Assembly (NCBI GenBank): GCA_019055375.1
Contig: JAHQIW010007148.1
Coordinates: forward strand, 1-64,000
DNA: 64,000 nt
Direction: 5' to 3'
DNA from: Parelaphostrongylus tenuis
Lineage: Eukaryota; Nematoda; Chromadorea; Rhabditida; Metastrongylidae
Shown here one piece after another: positions 1 through 11,900 of this stretch. Position 1 is the first letter of the stretch, and each line of letters starts with the position of its first letter. Made by a program: the position numbers and the translations under genes. The notes beneath the pieces were generated by a model, which was given only the letters and a program-made list of their open reading frames with translations, did not search any database and had not been told where the DNA came from.

Positions 1-1904
1 GCGTCAGTTTTCTTACTGCATTTAATGAGTTGTTATTAATGTATGTTGACGTCGTAGAAATTTCATTTACTTGTCGTGAATCATTGTCGGTTCATTCAGA
101 AGGACGTCCTGATCAATAGTCATTACACGATGGCTTAATTAGCATGTTGACTGCTTGTTTTCGTGTGGTCCTCGAAGAAGCTGCTAATGTGACAGATGGG
201 CCGTGTATGATGAAGGAGAGCTATGGTGGAGGGCTTCTTGTGTTTTCACTGCTCTTGCGCAAAATCTACGGTTGTCGAAGGATTTGTGTATTTTTACTTG
301 GCTACAGTACGAAACACAGTGGTTTCGAAAATCTGTGAAAATACTGCCGAAACAAGGTAGGAGACCGAAAGAGTCCAACTATCATTCGTGAATTCTGCAG
401 TCCGGCGTTGCTGATGTTACCCAATGATGTAGAGGTATAATATAGAGAGTCGGTTTACACTTTGTAGTTATTATAGACTTAAATTACTCCCTCAAACAAC
501 ATTTATAGACTAACAGCGGCCTTGATCAAATATTTTTTGTAATACTTTGTAAGCAAGTTTTTCTTAAAAGGTTTCGGCGGTTCCGCCCTCTTTAGAGATT
601 CTTTTGTGACTATAATGTAATCAATAGATTTTTACTACTAAAATCCTCATGTCTGCTTAAGAAAATAACTCGAAACTACTGTAGACCTAATTGTTTACAG
701 TACCCTAAGAAATTTTTTTGGTGAATATGACAGGTGTTTGTCTACATTTTAAACTTTAAGATATTCTCTACAGTCACATGTATTGGACACTCCATTGAAA
801 TCGAGAAGATAACACTCTGAACAAATAGAAACAAATAGAATTAGTCACACTACTTTTTGAAAAGGTTGATTGGTTGATCTGGAGTAAGGTTTCAACATTT
901 AGGGAATTTGGTTTCAATGGTCCTTATAGCACCATGAGAATCATACCTACTAGGTTCTTTTGTTGTTATCGCAAGGAATTTCCCTTACGTTATCTCCACG
1001 ATGCTATCTCGCGCATACTGTGAGATGTGTAAGCCGATCTTTACAACGGTGATGGGACTCGTGCTACGGACGATCACTAATCTGTCGATGTATCGTCTTG
1101 CGTTCCATATTTGCTGCTGCGGTGGTATTGGCCACTACCAGCTAATTAATCATACCCTGTGAATTGACTGCGAGTAATGAATGGGACGAACGAGATCTCA
1201 GCTGCGCATTGCCTTATTCTCAAAGGAACAAACAAATCTTAGCTCATCGTCATAAAGGGACCAAAACTATCACCATATAGTTTTGAGTGGCGTAAGCAGA
1301 GTATTTATAAATTCAATCGCTTTATTTTCTGCCTTTCATAGTGTTTTTATACGAACGGTGCCATTGATTTCTAGTATTCATCGTTTCCTCACGTTCATCG
1401 CTTGATTGAGGACTTCTCTTTTTTTCATGAGCGTCACAGAATACTGGTTAAAGCACATCTCTTCTTCAGTCTTGAAGATTGGCCACTTTGCGCGTTCCGT
1501 AGGGCGTTTGTTATTAATTTCCGAAGAGTGTTGGAGGATGGGGATCAACACCGGGCGTCAAATCACACCGAGCATCTTTAGCCATTTGGTCGCGAGCCCC
1601 CTGCGGGTACCTCTTACACTTTTGATCAGATACCAAAGTGCTAGATTATTTGGGAAAAGGAATGTATTTACATTCATTCTTGCTTGGCTTATAGGTTCCA
1701 CTAGGCTCCGTTTCGTTTTTGTTGTCTTGCAAACCGTCACCTGCACAGATCGTCATGTTCACTTTTAGTTTTGGCTGTAGTTTGAGATTATGATATCTCC
1801 CCTCATTGATACCACTCGTTTGAGAAAAGACTTTTGAAAATCCGAGACAACCGGGCTTTGTGTAGCGCATTTGTTGAAGCACAATACACACATGATCCTT
1901 AGTT

Positions 1905-2150
1905 TGATACGGTGTCTTAAGCTCACTAAGCCTTCCTCAATCCGATTCTGGAAATTGTGCCAGACTTTCTGGAAGGATAAGCAGCACTAATGTAATATAT
2001 CGAGGCTCGACTGCCGGTCTTGTTAAAGGCCGAGATGCGTATTTCAATCACCTCTAACGATGCGTGATGAAGTCGAGTGCATGGCGGCCCGTCCCTAAGG
2101 AATTGATCAACATTGTAAACTTTATCGTGTATCCTCATATCTTTATTCTG
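1905..2150 (+). repeat. SINE-A copy (degenerate, head missing)
   Basis: Shares the body of the SINE-A family: CTCACTAAGCC, CCAGACTTTCTGGAAGGATA, GCAGCACTAATG, GTGCATGGCG, GGAATTGATCAACATTG and a TTTATC end. The tRNA-like head is not recognisable. Confidence 0.6.
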
Positions 2151-2489
2151 GAGTAGCTATGCTGAAATGTCACCAAGTTTCAGTCACATTGCAGTCGTTT
2201 GCCATCTTTGATTCGGAAGGAGGTCATTGTTAAATTAAGACTGCCATTATAATAGGACGGCAGGAAATTCTTGCGACTTATTCGACCGACGGCGCCGGCT
2301 CTACGACGATTGAGCAAGCAAATTTGCTGAGGTTTGCAGTTGAGAAGTGCATATTTTATGGAAATGGAAACTAGAGGCTGTTGTAGGAAATTGTTCCTCA
2401 TCAGAGAATTTTGTGAATTGCTGTTCCTGGATCAAATAGTTCAGCGTTTGTTACGAGTACTTTCTTAAAACTGTGTTAATACATGTATC

Positions 2490-2800
2490 AGGCTGTACAA
2501 GATTCCCATAACAGATCACATGACATGTTTGGCTCAAATAGTATCTATGAGGTATATTTGACTTCGAGCGTGGTCATAGGAAAACACTCGAAATAAACGA
2601 TATAATATATCAAAAATACCAGCCTAGAGCAATCGAGTGTCAGAATTTGCCGATCGAGTGATTTTTCACTTCACGGCGATTGTGTAAATCGTTCGTCGTC
2701 GCTTACTCTCTATAAGGGGGATGTAGGGGCTCCCGAGACGGTTGGCTATAGACGAAGGGCCTCCCCAACTGACGAGGGTGCTGGGCCTAAACACATATCT
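2490..2800. repeat. Degraded copy of fold-back family P
   Basis: Carries family P landmarks in diverged form: GATCACATGACATG, TTGGCTCAAATA, ACACTCGAAAT, AGAGCAATCGAGTGT, CGTTCGTCGTCGCTTACTCT and CTGACGAGG. The arms are too eroded to set exact ends. Confidence 0.5.
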
Positions 2801-3245
2801 TAGTTGATTCACAATGGTTGGAGTAAAGCGCCACAGTCAGTACATGAGGCAGAACGAAAATAGAAGCCTTGTGGTTAGCGATTCATTAAAGCGGCTAGTA
2901 TTTGGGCGTGTTTGTTATGAGGTTGGTGAAAATAAAAGAGGATTCTGTTATTGTAATTATTGTAGGCATATTTTGCGGTATATCTCTTTCTTGGAGTGTT
3001 CCATGTGTTACTTTCTAGCGTCATTTGATTGACAGTGAGCTTAAGCCAACTAAAACAATGCTCTCAACACATAAAAACAGCATCGTTTTGCTTCATGGGT
3101 CTAACATAGAGGTGAAAGACTTTGATATCGGGCTCAGTGCGTCGAGTAGGATTCGCGGCACCGACTAGCTTGCAGTAAAAGTAATATTTGAAATATTTGC
3201 TATTCTACCAATGTGTTCATATGTGCGTATCGTTTCATTATTTAG

Positions 3246-6200
3246 GTACTATCCGTACCACTCAAGTATTAGATCGTGAAGAGCAGAGCACCTACTGGCT
3301 TACGATCGAAGCGAATGACAATCCACAATCTCGTCTGACTAAGACCGGTGTACTACATGTGTTCGTTCGTGTTCTCGATCGTAATGATCATCGTCCCGTA
3401 TCGTTTCTGCCAATCTACTACGCTGTGGTCAAGAGAAAACTCACCTCAGGTACGTAATCGTTATAATGTCCTTCATCTAACAATGGACAATATAGACGTA
3501 TGCATCTATACCTGGTGCGACGAGTGGCGCTATGACGTTTAGAGCGTTTTTTTATTTTGATAGCCTATTTCGGTGCATAGAACCGTTTTCATTACTTTTT
3601 ATAAATATTCTATAGCTTATCCACAGCAAACGTTGTGGTGGATGTAGACTCGTAAACACCTTAAACTGAATTGAGGAATACACAAAGAGCATTTTTCAAC
3701 AGATCATTGACCGCTAATTAAACGGACAACTGGTTCTCACATCTTTTCTAAGTGTTTCAATGATTCACAGTCATTGTGAAGTGTATGGTAGAGGTTGCGA
3801 AGCATCCCAAATGTTGATAGCAATGTCCAAAAATGTTGAGGGATATGCAAAATTTCAACCTTGAACCAGAGTTGAACCCGCGTCTTCCCCTTTACAGGGG
3901 TACCACAGAAAAAGTGACAGTAGATTAGAAGCCCGTACAGATGTTAGCACGCACTTCTGGAAAGGGTGAAACGCGGGTATAACTCCCGCTCGAGATTCAA
4001 GGTTCTGCACAACACTCAACAATCTTAGATATAGAATAATCAAATTGAATTCTCTTATTTGACCGCTTTTAGCGGTGGTATGATGTTACAGGTACACCCA
4101 GTGATGTAGAGTGATGTGCTGAACTTTTGCGTCAGGCGCGACTTGAACCGCATATCACTCTATTAAGGAGCGCGTACTCTAATCTTGCTTATATTTTAGG
4201 TGTCGAAATGTGATTTGCCGTTTTTTTTTCGCTGTACTAGCAGTAAAAGTGGAGATTAAAAATCCTTTTGTGAAAGTGCAATATAAACGCTATCTATTGA
4301 TATGTTTTTTCATGCACAAATTAATGAATTTTATAGGTTCTTTGAAGATGACTTCTGCGCTCGAAGAACGTCATTTTTCAAAGTTTGCTAATTATAATTT
4401 TAATCCGGTAATTAAAGTGGTAATCTGACGGTGCAATGTCGCGAGAGTAAGATAAAACTCTCTAAAACTTCCTACTTCAGCTCTTTTATAGCGTTGCCCG
4501 TGCGACATGAAGTCGAGCGTTACCATACAGCAAAATTGCAAAGTTCATTTTTGCAATGAAACTGCATGACTTCGATATCGTTCAATGCGCATTTTCTTGC
4601 GAGTATTTTGGTATACAACTTTCCTGTACTTTTCATAAGATGAAGCTCACTCCAAGTTCCATTAATCTTGTGTGGTGCTTCACTAGAATCTTCCCCTGCT
4701 CGCCATTCGTGCATGAGTAGCAAGCGAATTCCTTCCCACAACAGCTCCATCATAAGGGAAGTATAGGCAAGTTGCACGCCAAAATGTTTGCAAGAGAATC
4801 CGCATCTGTATCGTATAAAAATCAAGCAATTTCAATTTTTCTGGTTTATAATCTGCAGAGTAAAGTTCCCCTAAATGGCGTGTTTTGGGTGCAGAAGTCG
4901 TCATCTTCAAAGTCTCCTAATAAAATATTTCGAATATCAACATATAAGTAAATAGCGTTTTTACTGCACTTCCAAATAAAAAGGGAACTTGCATGTCTTC
5001 ATTTTTACTATTATTACAGCAAAAATAATTAAACGGCGGAGTCTATCTAAACACCTCATGATACTACTACTACTGCTACAATGGTGTAGTAAAAGAATTT
5101 TTGCGGATTTGATAGCAATGTGTTTTCATAATGAACCATGATGGCATAAAGAATGATGTTGGGAGTTGATCAATCTCTGAAGGATAGACCATACATGCAC
5201 TGGGCTTTATCAAACATCGCTTGAGATGGCTGGATGCATATCTGGCCTGCGAGCCTGCTAACGACGTATCAAGTCGGTGCTGCTGTTATCTAAGGCAAAT
5301 TTGGTACCAAATGCCAAGAGAAATTCTAGAAGGGATGGAAAGCTTAGTGAATGTGGAGCGCACGATGGCACCAAGTACCAAATGGGTTCTTTTCTGTCAG
5401 GCGGGAAAAATGAAGAAACGACTCTTTTCGCTAGATAGGAACTTTTCATAAGAGTGTTAGTAGTTTTACTGAAGGTTTTTGACTACTGCGCCACATACTC
5501 GCTTTCTTTAAGGAGCCTTTTATAGCGCTGTACCTTTCAAGATAAAATTATGTTTCACACCCGCCGCGCACTTTTACTCATACTTCGCTGAAAGCGCGAA
5601 AAACATATGAACGTGTATGTAATAACGGAGTCATACGCTTTATCTGGAGTTTCTTCCAGAGCGGAGGAAAATTTCCAAATTCAGTAATAAAAATCTCTTT
5701 ACAATGTAAGTCGCGCACATCGCGATTGCTTCTTCGTGAACCGATCCACGGTCACGCACACACACCAGCTGGCAAGCGATTGTGTGACTCATGTGAAGTT
5801 CAATCTTATCTTCCCTGCTACGCTGCAGTGATACGGTCTTCTCAAAAACTAAGCACAGCGTTGGAATCTTTGAGACGTATTCTATCGAGTACTTTCAAGT
5901 AAAGAGATCTGTCCTGCGATAACTATGCGTGTATGAATCACAAATGTTTTCTTTTTCCCACAGTGCTGTAGAATGACCTTTACGAAAAAATGAGCACGTA
6001 ACGCAGTAGCCAGAGATTCAAATTTTTCATTGATTATGATTACTCTTATGAAAAGTTCTTGTCTAGCGAAATGGGTCGTCTCTTCATTTGTTTCCGTCTA
6101 CAGAAGAACCTACTATATCTATGATAGAGCATCTCTTATGGGGCACTAAACGCGCTCTCTACCTTTGTAGAGTTCAACGAATAATAGTGCAAGGTCTCTT

Positions 6201-8954
6201 CTGCAATCTACAATTTGTCATGTACACAATCTTTCAGGCCCTCCAACTATCGTAAAATAATCGTTCATTTTTTTATCGCAGAAAGAGTGATGGCAAAGCA
6301 AATACGTCGGTGGTGTTATGGTAACACGTGTTTAAAGTTTGGGGTAAACGCGGATTGAACTCCCACCTGAGGTCACAATTTTCGCATATCAGTCAGATAC
6401 ATGTATGTATAACCATTTATGGTCAGGAAGTTCATAAACGGTATATTAGCAAGCAACTTGAGTGCTAGGAAGATCGCAAGCGATATCTCGACACTTTTCA
6501 CCATTGACAGTGTTTTGCAACTTATATCATGCGTAATTTGTTGTTTCTGTACCTTCGGATTTTACACAGCGATTATAATTCGCTACAGCGGGTTGAATTG
6601 AAATAACAGTCAGTTGCCTGTCAGGACATCATTTGACGAATTTGTGCGACAAAAAGTTTTTGTATGATGTTCGTTGCCCTTAGCGCAATAGAAAGCTTTT
6701 CCCAGTTGACGCTCGCCGCTTGCGTGTTGAGTAAGCCATAGACTCACTAAAAGAAGCCTAAGCAAAGGGTTTTGTGCATCAAAATAAGCTATCAGATAGA
6801 AAATACATCTCATAGAAGTTATGCCGGCCATTCGGACGCTTAACATGATTATATGGAACGCACACTGTCCATTACATGTCAGGTGATAGAAGGCGTACGG
6901 CATCGATCAGTCTCTAAAAAGACATAGTTCCTGCATTCTAACTCTCCTGCACACATCGTAGTGACTAAAAGTACATTTCCATAGATTATGAATGCTTGTC
7001 GGCGTCTAACGTTAGTGTTGTTGTCCATCCAGGCAACCCTGGTACAAATTGATAATCTGATTAGTGCAGGGAATTGGATGAAGGTGCTATGAGATACGAG
7101 TTTTGTTGCGCCACTTTAATACACTGCTATGTCCTCTACAAAGAGTATATACATAAATTTGGAGAGATAATGAGTAAGAAAATCGAAAATTGTTTTGGTC
7201 ATGCTCGCCTACTAGCAAATCCGGAGCTAACTTTATATCTTGGTTTTGAGGATTTGTTCATCATTTGTTTGTCAGCGTGGTTGTCTTTTAGAATACTGTC
7301 GTCGTCAAAATCGATGCCAGCGATGGAGACGATATAGATTCACAATCGCCATCACCGTTGCGTTACAAAATCACTAAAGGAGATCCTCAGAGTTTCTTTC
7401 GGATTGACGACCATACTGGTAACTCTACAAATAAAACTTCCTAATTTACTCTCAAATATACTTAATGTAACAAGGTGTCTGATTCTATGTATGAATGTTT
7501 TCGAGTCTATATACGGGTTGTGATTTTATGGTCCAAAAAATAATTATCTCGGGAATCTATAACGATAGGAGAATTGATTTTGTGAAGTCGATTTTTCGCA
7601 GATGTATTTATAAGAAAAAGACACCATTCGGATGTTTTTCTGGATATAGATAATTATAGTTTACCTTCCTAGGATACATTACCACGTCGGGTTCTCGTCG
7701 TTTGGATCGTGAAACTCAGCATGAGCATGAACTTTCGGTAGAAGTGTGCGATTCTGGAGAACCACAGCTTTGTTCGACGGTTCCAGTTGTAGTTAGCATC
7801 GATGACGTCAATGACAATGCACCCACCTTTCCACAATCAATATATCATTTTAATATCCAGTCTGGAGTGTTGAGAAACGTATGCAGGTGACTATCAACTT
7901 TGAAGAGTCATCCAAGAAGGCTGCTAATGCTTCCCTTACATTGATGAGTTGAAAAGAATTCGTCTTAAAAGTAGTAACATTCAAAAATAAGAATGTTACA
8001 GAGTGTTTGCAAGCGATGCTGATATCGGAATGAATGCCGAATTATTCTATAACATTACCGACGGCGATTCGAGATTCACCATCGATGAAAATGGCTACAT
8101 TGCTGCGACGACGCCGATGAAGGCGAACGAGGTTGGTCTTTGACAATTCGTTTTTGTATGACGGATTGTTTCTTTATCTGATGGTTCTCTTACCTTTCTT
8201 CTTTCCCACCTATCAAACTCGAAATTTGATGGAGTTCAGCATGATTGTATTTGAATTCTGGAAGGGACATGTGTCGTGATTATTATTAAAATCGACTTTT
8301 TGTGTAACCTTACGCTTACATCATATTTCGAAAATTTCTAAGTACACAGTCCATACTGTTAACGGAAAAGTAATTTTTCAAGAGTTTGAATGTCTGACTT
8401 TTTGTGAACTCCGGCACTACTAATTAATACAAGCAAATCTTAACGGCTTATCTTATTTATCTGAAACTAAGCTGATTGGTTAATAAAATCTTTCGAGATT
8501 TTCAAGGTGTCTACTCTGACGATCCAAGCAACCGATCGAGGGCGACCAGCTCAAATGACCCAGGCGCGAGTGATTCTGACGGCTCTTGCTTCATCCCAGC
8601 GTGCTGCAAACGATTCAGATAATCGTGCTCCGCAGTTTGTGAAGAACACCGATAAAATTCCCTGTGTCGGATGCTGATCAGGTCCGAATAACTTGTTATT
8701 TTTGGATATTATGTTCTGAAAACTGCTTATCTGTTCAGGTCGGATTTACCATCGGTAAATTTGAGGCTATGGATCCAGACGGAGATGCGATATGGTGGAG
8801 TATAATTGATGGAAATATCAATGAGACTTTTTCATTGAAAGCTGACAGTGGGCTGTTGCAACTCGCTAAACCTATCGAAAATATTCGCCAAAATATCTCA
8901 TCGGTTATTCTTTTGATTCAAATCAGCGATGGTCAACTAAACGAGACGACCAAG
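3246..8954 (+). CDS. cdh-4: Exons 1-6: cadherin repeats 1 (end) to 4 (start)
   Basis: Exons are 3246-3449, 7292-7418, 7673-7886, 8002-8131, 8507-8681 and 8739-8954. Exon 1 carries the C-terminal half of a repeat (VLDREE, linker LDRNDHRP). Exons 2-3 form the next repeat (VVVKIDASDGDD, RRLDRET, DDVNDNAPTF). Exons 4-5 form the third (VFASDADIGMNAE, QATDRGRP, DNRAPQF). Exon 6 opens the fourth (GKFEAMDPDGD, ISDGQLN). Exon 1 needs one base removed near 3431 to read RENSP and join exon 2 in phase 0. Exon 5 has an extra C in the CCC run at 8659-8661; without it the end reads IPVSDADQ and runs into exon 6. The other junctions agree in phase. The intron of exons 1-2 is 3.8 kb and carries repeats. Confidence 0.85.
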
Positions 8955-11900
8955 GTATTTTGTCCTCTTATCATTGAGAAAAGCCTGATCTATGCAGGCT
9001 CTGAAAAAGGCGAAACTGCCGAAACGTCAGCTGTTTAAATAAATTGTGTCACAAAATGTCATGCTTTGCTTAAGAAGAAAATAAGGAATTACTAATTTTT
9101 ATCACACCCAAATTTTTTTCTTGGGTAATTGGATGTAGAATGATATACGAAAAAAGAAATGTTGACAATTAATGAAAAGCGTGTGGTGTAGAAAGTAAAT
9201 GTAGAGGAACATTATCAGAATGATGAGGGATGAGCGAGTAATTGTTGAAAGCATTTCATACCCACTCGAATTAGGTGTGCAAAAGCTACTTGTGTTAGTA
9301 TCATCGTGTAGCGCAGTGGTTAGGGGTGCCCTGCGACGGACACGTGGTTGATGATCAAATTCCGTGATTAAGGCTCACCAAACACTTCACCCCTCCGTGG
9401 TCGGTGAATTAGTACCAAACTTGTCAGGGGGATAACCGCACTGTCTTGATGCATTGCTAGGCCATCGCGAGTCATTTCAAAGGTCAGAAGTATATTTGAT
9501 TACCTTAAACGACGCTTGGTGAAGATGAATGCATGGCGACACCCTCAAGGGATTGATCAGCGCCGAAAACGTTGTCCTTTTCGTATCATCAACTTGATAA
9601 AACATTTGAAAGACATGATTTGGTATGCTACGGCTTTTGTAGCGTTATGATATTTCATATTCAAAGCTGTTCATGTGATATATCCAATGATGTAGAGTGC
9701 TCTGCAAAAAGATTTGCGTCAGCCGGGATTCAAACCCAGATATCTCACTCATTCCGGGAGCGTGTGCTAACCGTTGCACCACCGCAAGAGGCGGTCAACT
9801 AAATGAAATCGATTGCTGTTATGTGATTCAAATTTTTTATAGATCTTTTCTAACTACGGAAAAGGAATTTTTTAGATCGCTGTTGAATTGTCGCGTTCTT
9901 CCGTCACTCGACCACAAGTTCTCAGCGCAGCATTATAAGACTCAAATCTCTGAAAAGACGGCTGTAGGCACTCAAATCTATACAGTTCGTGCCAAAACCA
10001 ATGACGGTGTTGGTTCTACTGTGAAGCCCTTAGTGTTACGGTATTCACTCGATTGAGGATACTGAAATGGAGGATAAGCTTCGAGTGGAACCTAGGCATG
10101 TCTCTTTAACCTTTTTTATGTTCGTCGATTTGAAGTCTTGTATATGATGACCATGTCGGTACGACGCTGAGCGAAAACGATGCACGCATGTCCACATAGG
10201 GAGGCTAGCGTAGGTTAGCGCCGCCTATCAATAAAAATGCGGCACATACGTAATTTTAGTAGAAAAGCGCCCATATGCTTCTTGTAGCCGTCCAAACGGG
10301 TCGTCAGTTGAAAATGCCACCGTAGCGCAAGGATCAAATGTCGGCGATATGCGTAGACACCAACGAATCTTCCACTAGTCATTGTCGTGCAGCAGGGGTT
10401 CCACTCTGTATTCAGTTAGCTCCGCTCGCATAAAAATGAGCAAACTCAACAAAGAATCAACGTTTATATACAGTTACATGGGATCCTTTAGTGGGTCTTG
10501 CTACATAGCATCATGACTAAACGAGTCATCATCGAACGAAGAATAATGAGGTCCCGTGTTTTTGTCGATATCTTATGTTAGCTTTTTTCACTTACAACTT
10601 ACTGGTCATTTCGAGGGGGTACCAGGAAACAGCGTTTCTGTGTTAAGCAGAAGAGCTGCTGAAAGGATGCGAAGATTACTACTGCTTTGATGTGATGCTT
10701 TATTCGCTGTTATTGTCATGGAAACAACTGGTGAAGCTCGCGGGAAATCACCGCCGCATATTTTCACACATTGTTGGGATTCTAAACGAGGGCGTCAAGT
10801 TGTAAATGTGACACCCTCGTGTTGAATGAGATTGCACTCAGAAGTCATAGTTCAGCAACCGAAAATATCCCCGTGATTAGGCGGTAAAGCTGCTGTGGTA
10901 GTAAAGGGAGGAACCCCCTTGGATCTTCTATGACGATGGGATCCAACTCGTTCATAGAACTGCTCAAAAGTCTTGGTTTGAGAGTTCTTATCGCAATTTC
11001 GCATTCAGGCACGCTACAGTCACACTGAAGTGGTCGTTCTAGGAGTAGAGACTTTTACCACGGGCAAAATTTTGCTTATACTTTGACTCCTTTTTTTTTC
11101 TTCTTTGCTTTTGCAAAATCTCTCCGTTCAGAAAAAATTTGATTTGTGAGCCATTCCAGTACTGGCAGTGTTCTGTTGATGGAGTCACTTGACTATGAAG
11201 TATGCCGTGAGATACATGCAATTATCTTCGCAAAACAAGGTACATTGACCAACTACGTCACACTAACAGTCACTGTAATGGATGACAACGATAACGCTCC
11301 ACGATTCGTTCACAAGGATTACTTCGTCACACTGCCACTGAGGTAGGATTATCTCCATTCTATTCATTTCTTTGCTTGTTTATAAAGACTGGGCGCAGTG
11401 CTTGATGGTGCCGTGCGACACACCCGTGGTCGATGTTTCAAACCCAACCCACCCCCAAGGCTGACTAAGTCTTCTATCTCTTTTGGATGGGCGAATCAGT
11501 ACCAGACTTGTCTGAGAGGATAGCAGCACTGACTTGGTACATTGCTAAGCCACCGCAAGTTGGTGTTAAGTCAGATATGAATCTAGTCTCTTCAAACGGT
11601 GCTTCATGAAGGCAAATGCATGACGCATCCCTCTGGGATTGATCGAAGCCAAGAGCTTTATCGTTTATCCCTGTCATTTATAAAAACACTCTCGAGTAAT
11701 TACGGAAGCTAAAATTCTCGGTGATTATCACTGTTTTAGGTATTTATTCACTCTCACAATCGGGTAAATAACTTCAATAAGTATTTCATATTATATATAG
11801 TTTCGTTTGAGGTCACCAGTAGGTTCATCAGTCGTTACTGTGTTGGCTCACGACTCTGATTCCGGTGAAAACGGTGTAGTGAGATACAGTATCACTAGTG

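Larger units (their letters stand above)
1..3245. other. Probable upstream intron with repeats; no exon recognised
   Basis: No cadherin-like coding sequence is visible on either strand. Because the exon at 3246 enters inside a codon after a good acceptor (TTATTTAG), this stretch is most simply the preceding intron. It contains a solo GAAACG-arm fragment near 565-600, a SINE-B-like trace near 405-440, a degenerate SINE-A copy and a degraded fold-back (entered separately). A short open stretch at 1001-1160 has no recognisable product. Confidence 0.5.

Noticed and set aside
1001..1160. Open stretch of about 53 codons starting with ATG and rich in cysteine near its end
   Set aside because: There are no splice context, family motif or conserved pattern. 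It is likely chance within an intron.
2814..3032. 72-codon plus-strand open frame
   Set aside because: It has no cadherin motif, no splice sites in phase with exon 1 and no known domain.
7033..7070. Possible small exon after TCCATCCAG reading GNPGTN
   Set aside because: It hits a TGA at once, and exons 1 and 2 join with proper cadherin spacing once the extra base near 3431 is removed.
8950..9038. Read-through extension of exon 6 to 9038
   Set aside because: The GT donor at 8955 is good and the extension runs into a GAAACG-arm repeat fragment.
9690..9790. Possible tRNA gene on the minus strand
   Set aside because: It has A and B boxes, but acceptor-stem pairing is not evident and the same 3' extension occurs at 4045-4200 and 59385-59530, so it is a SINE head.
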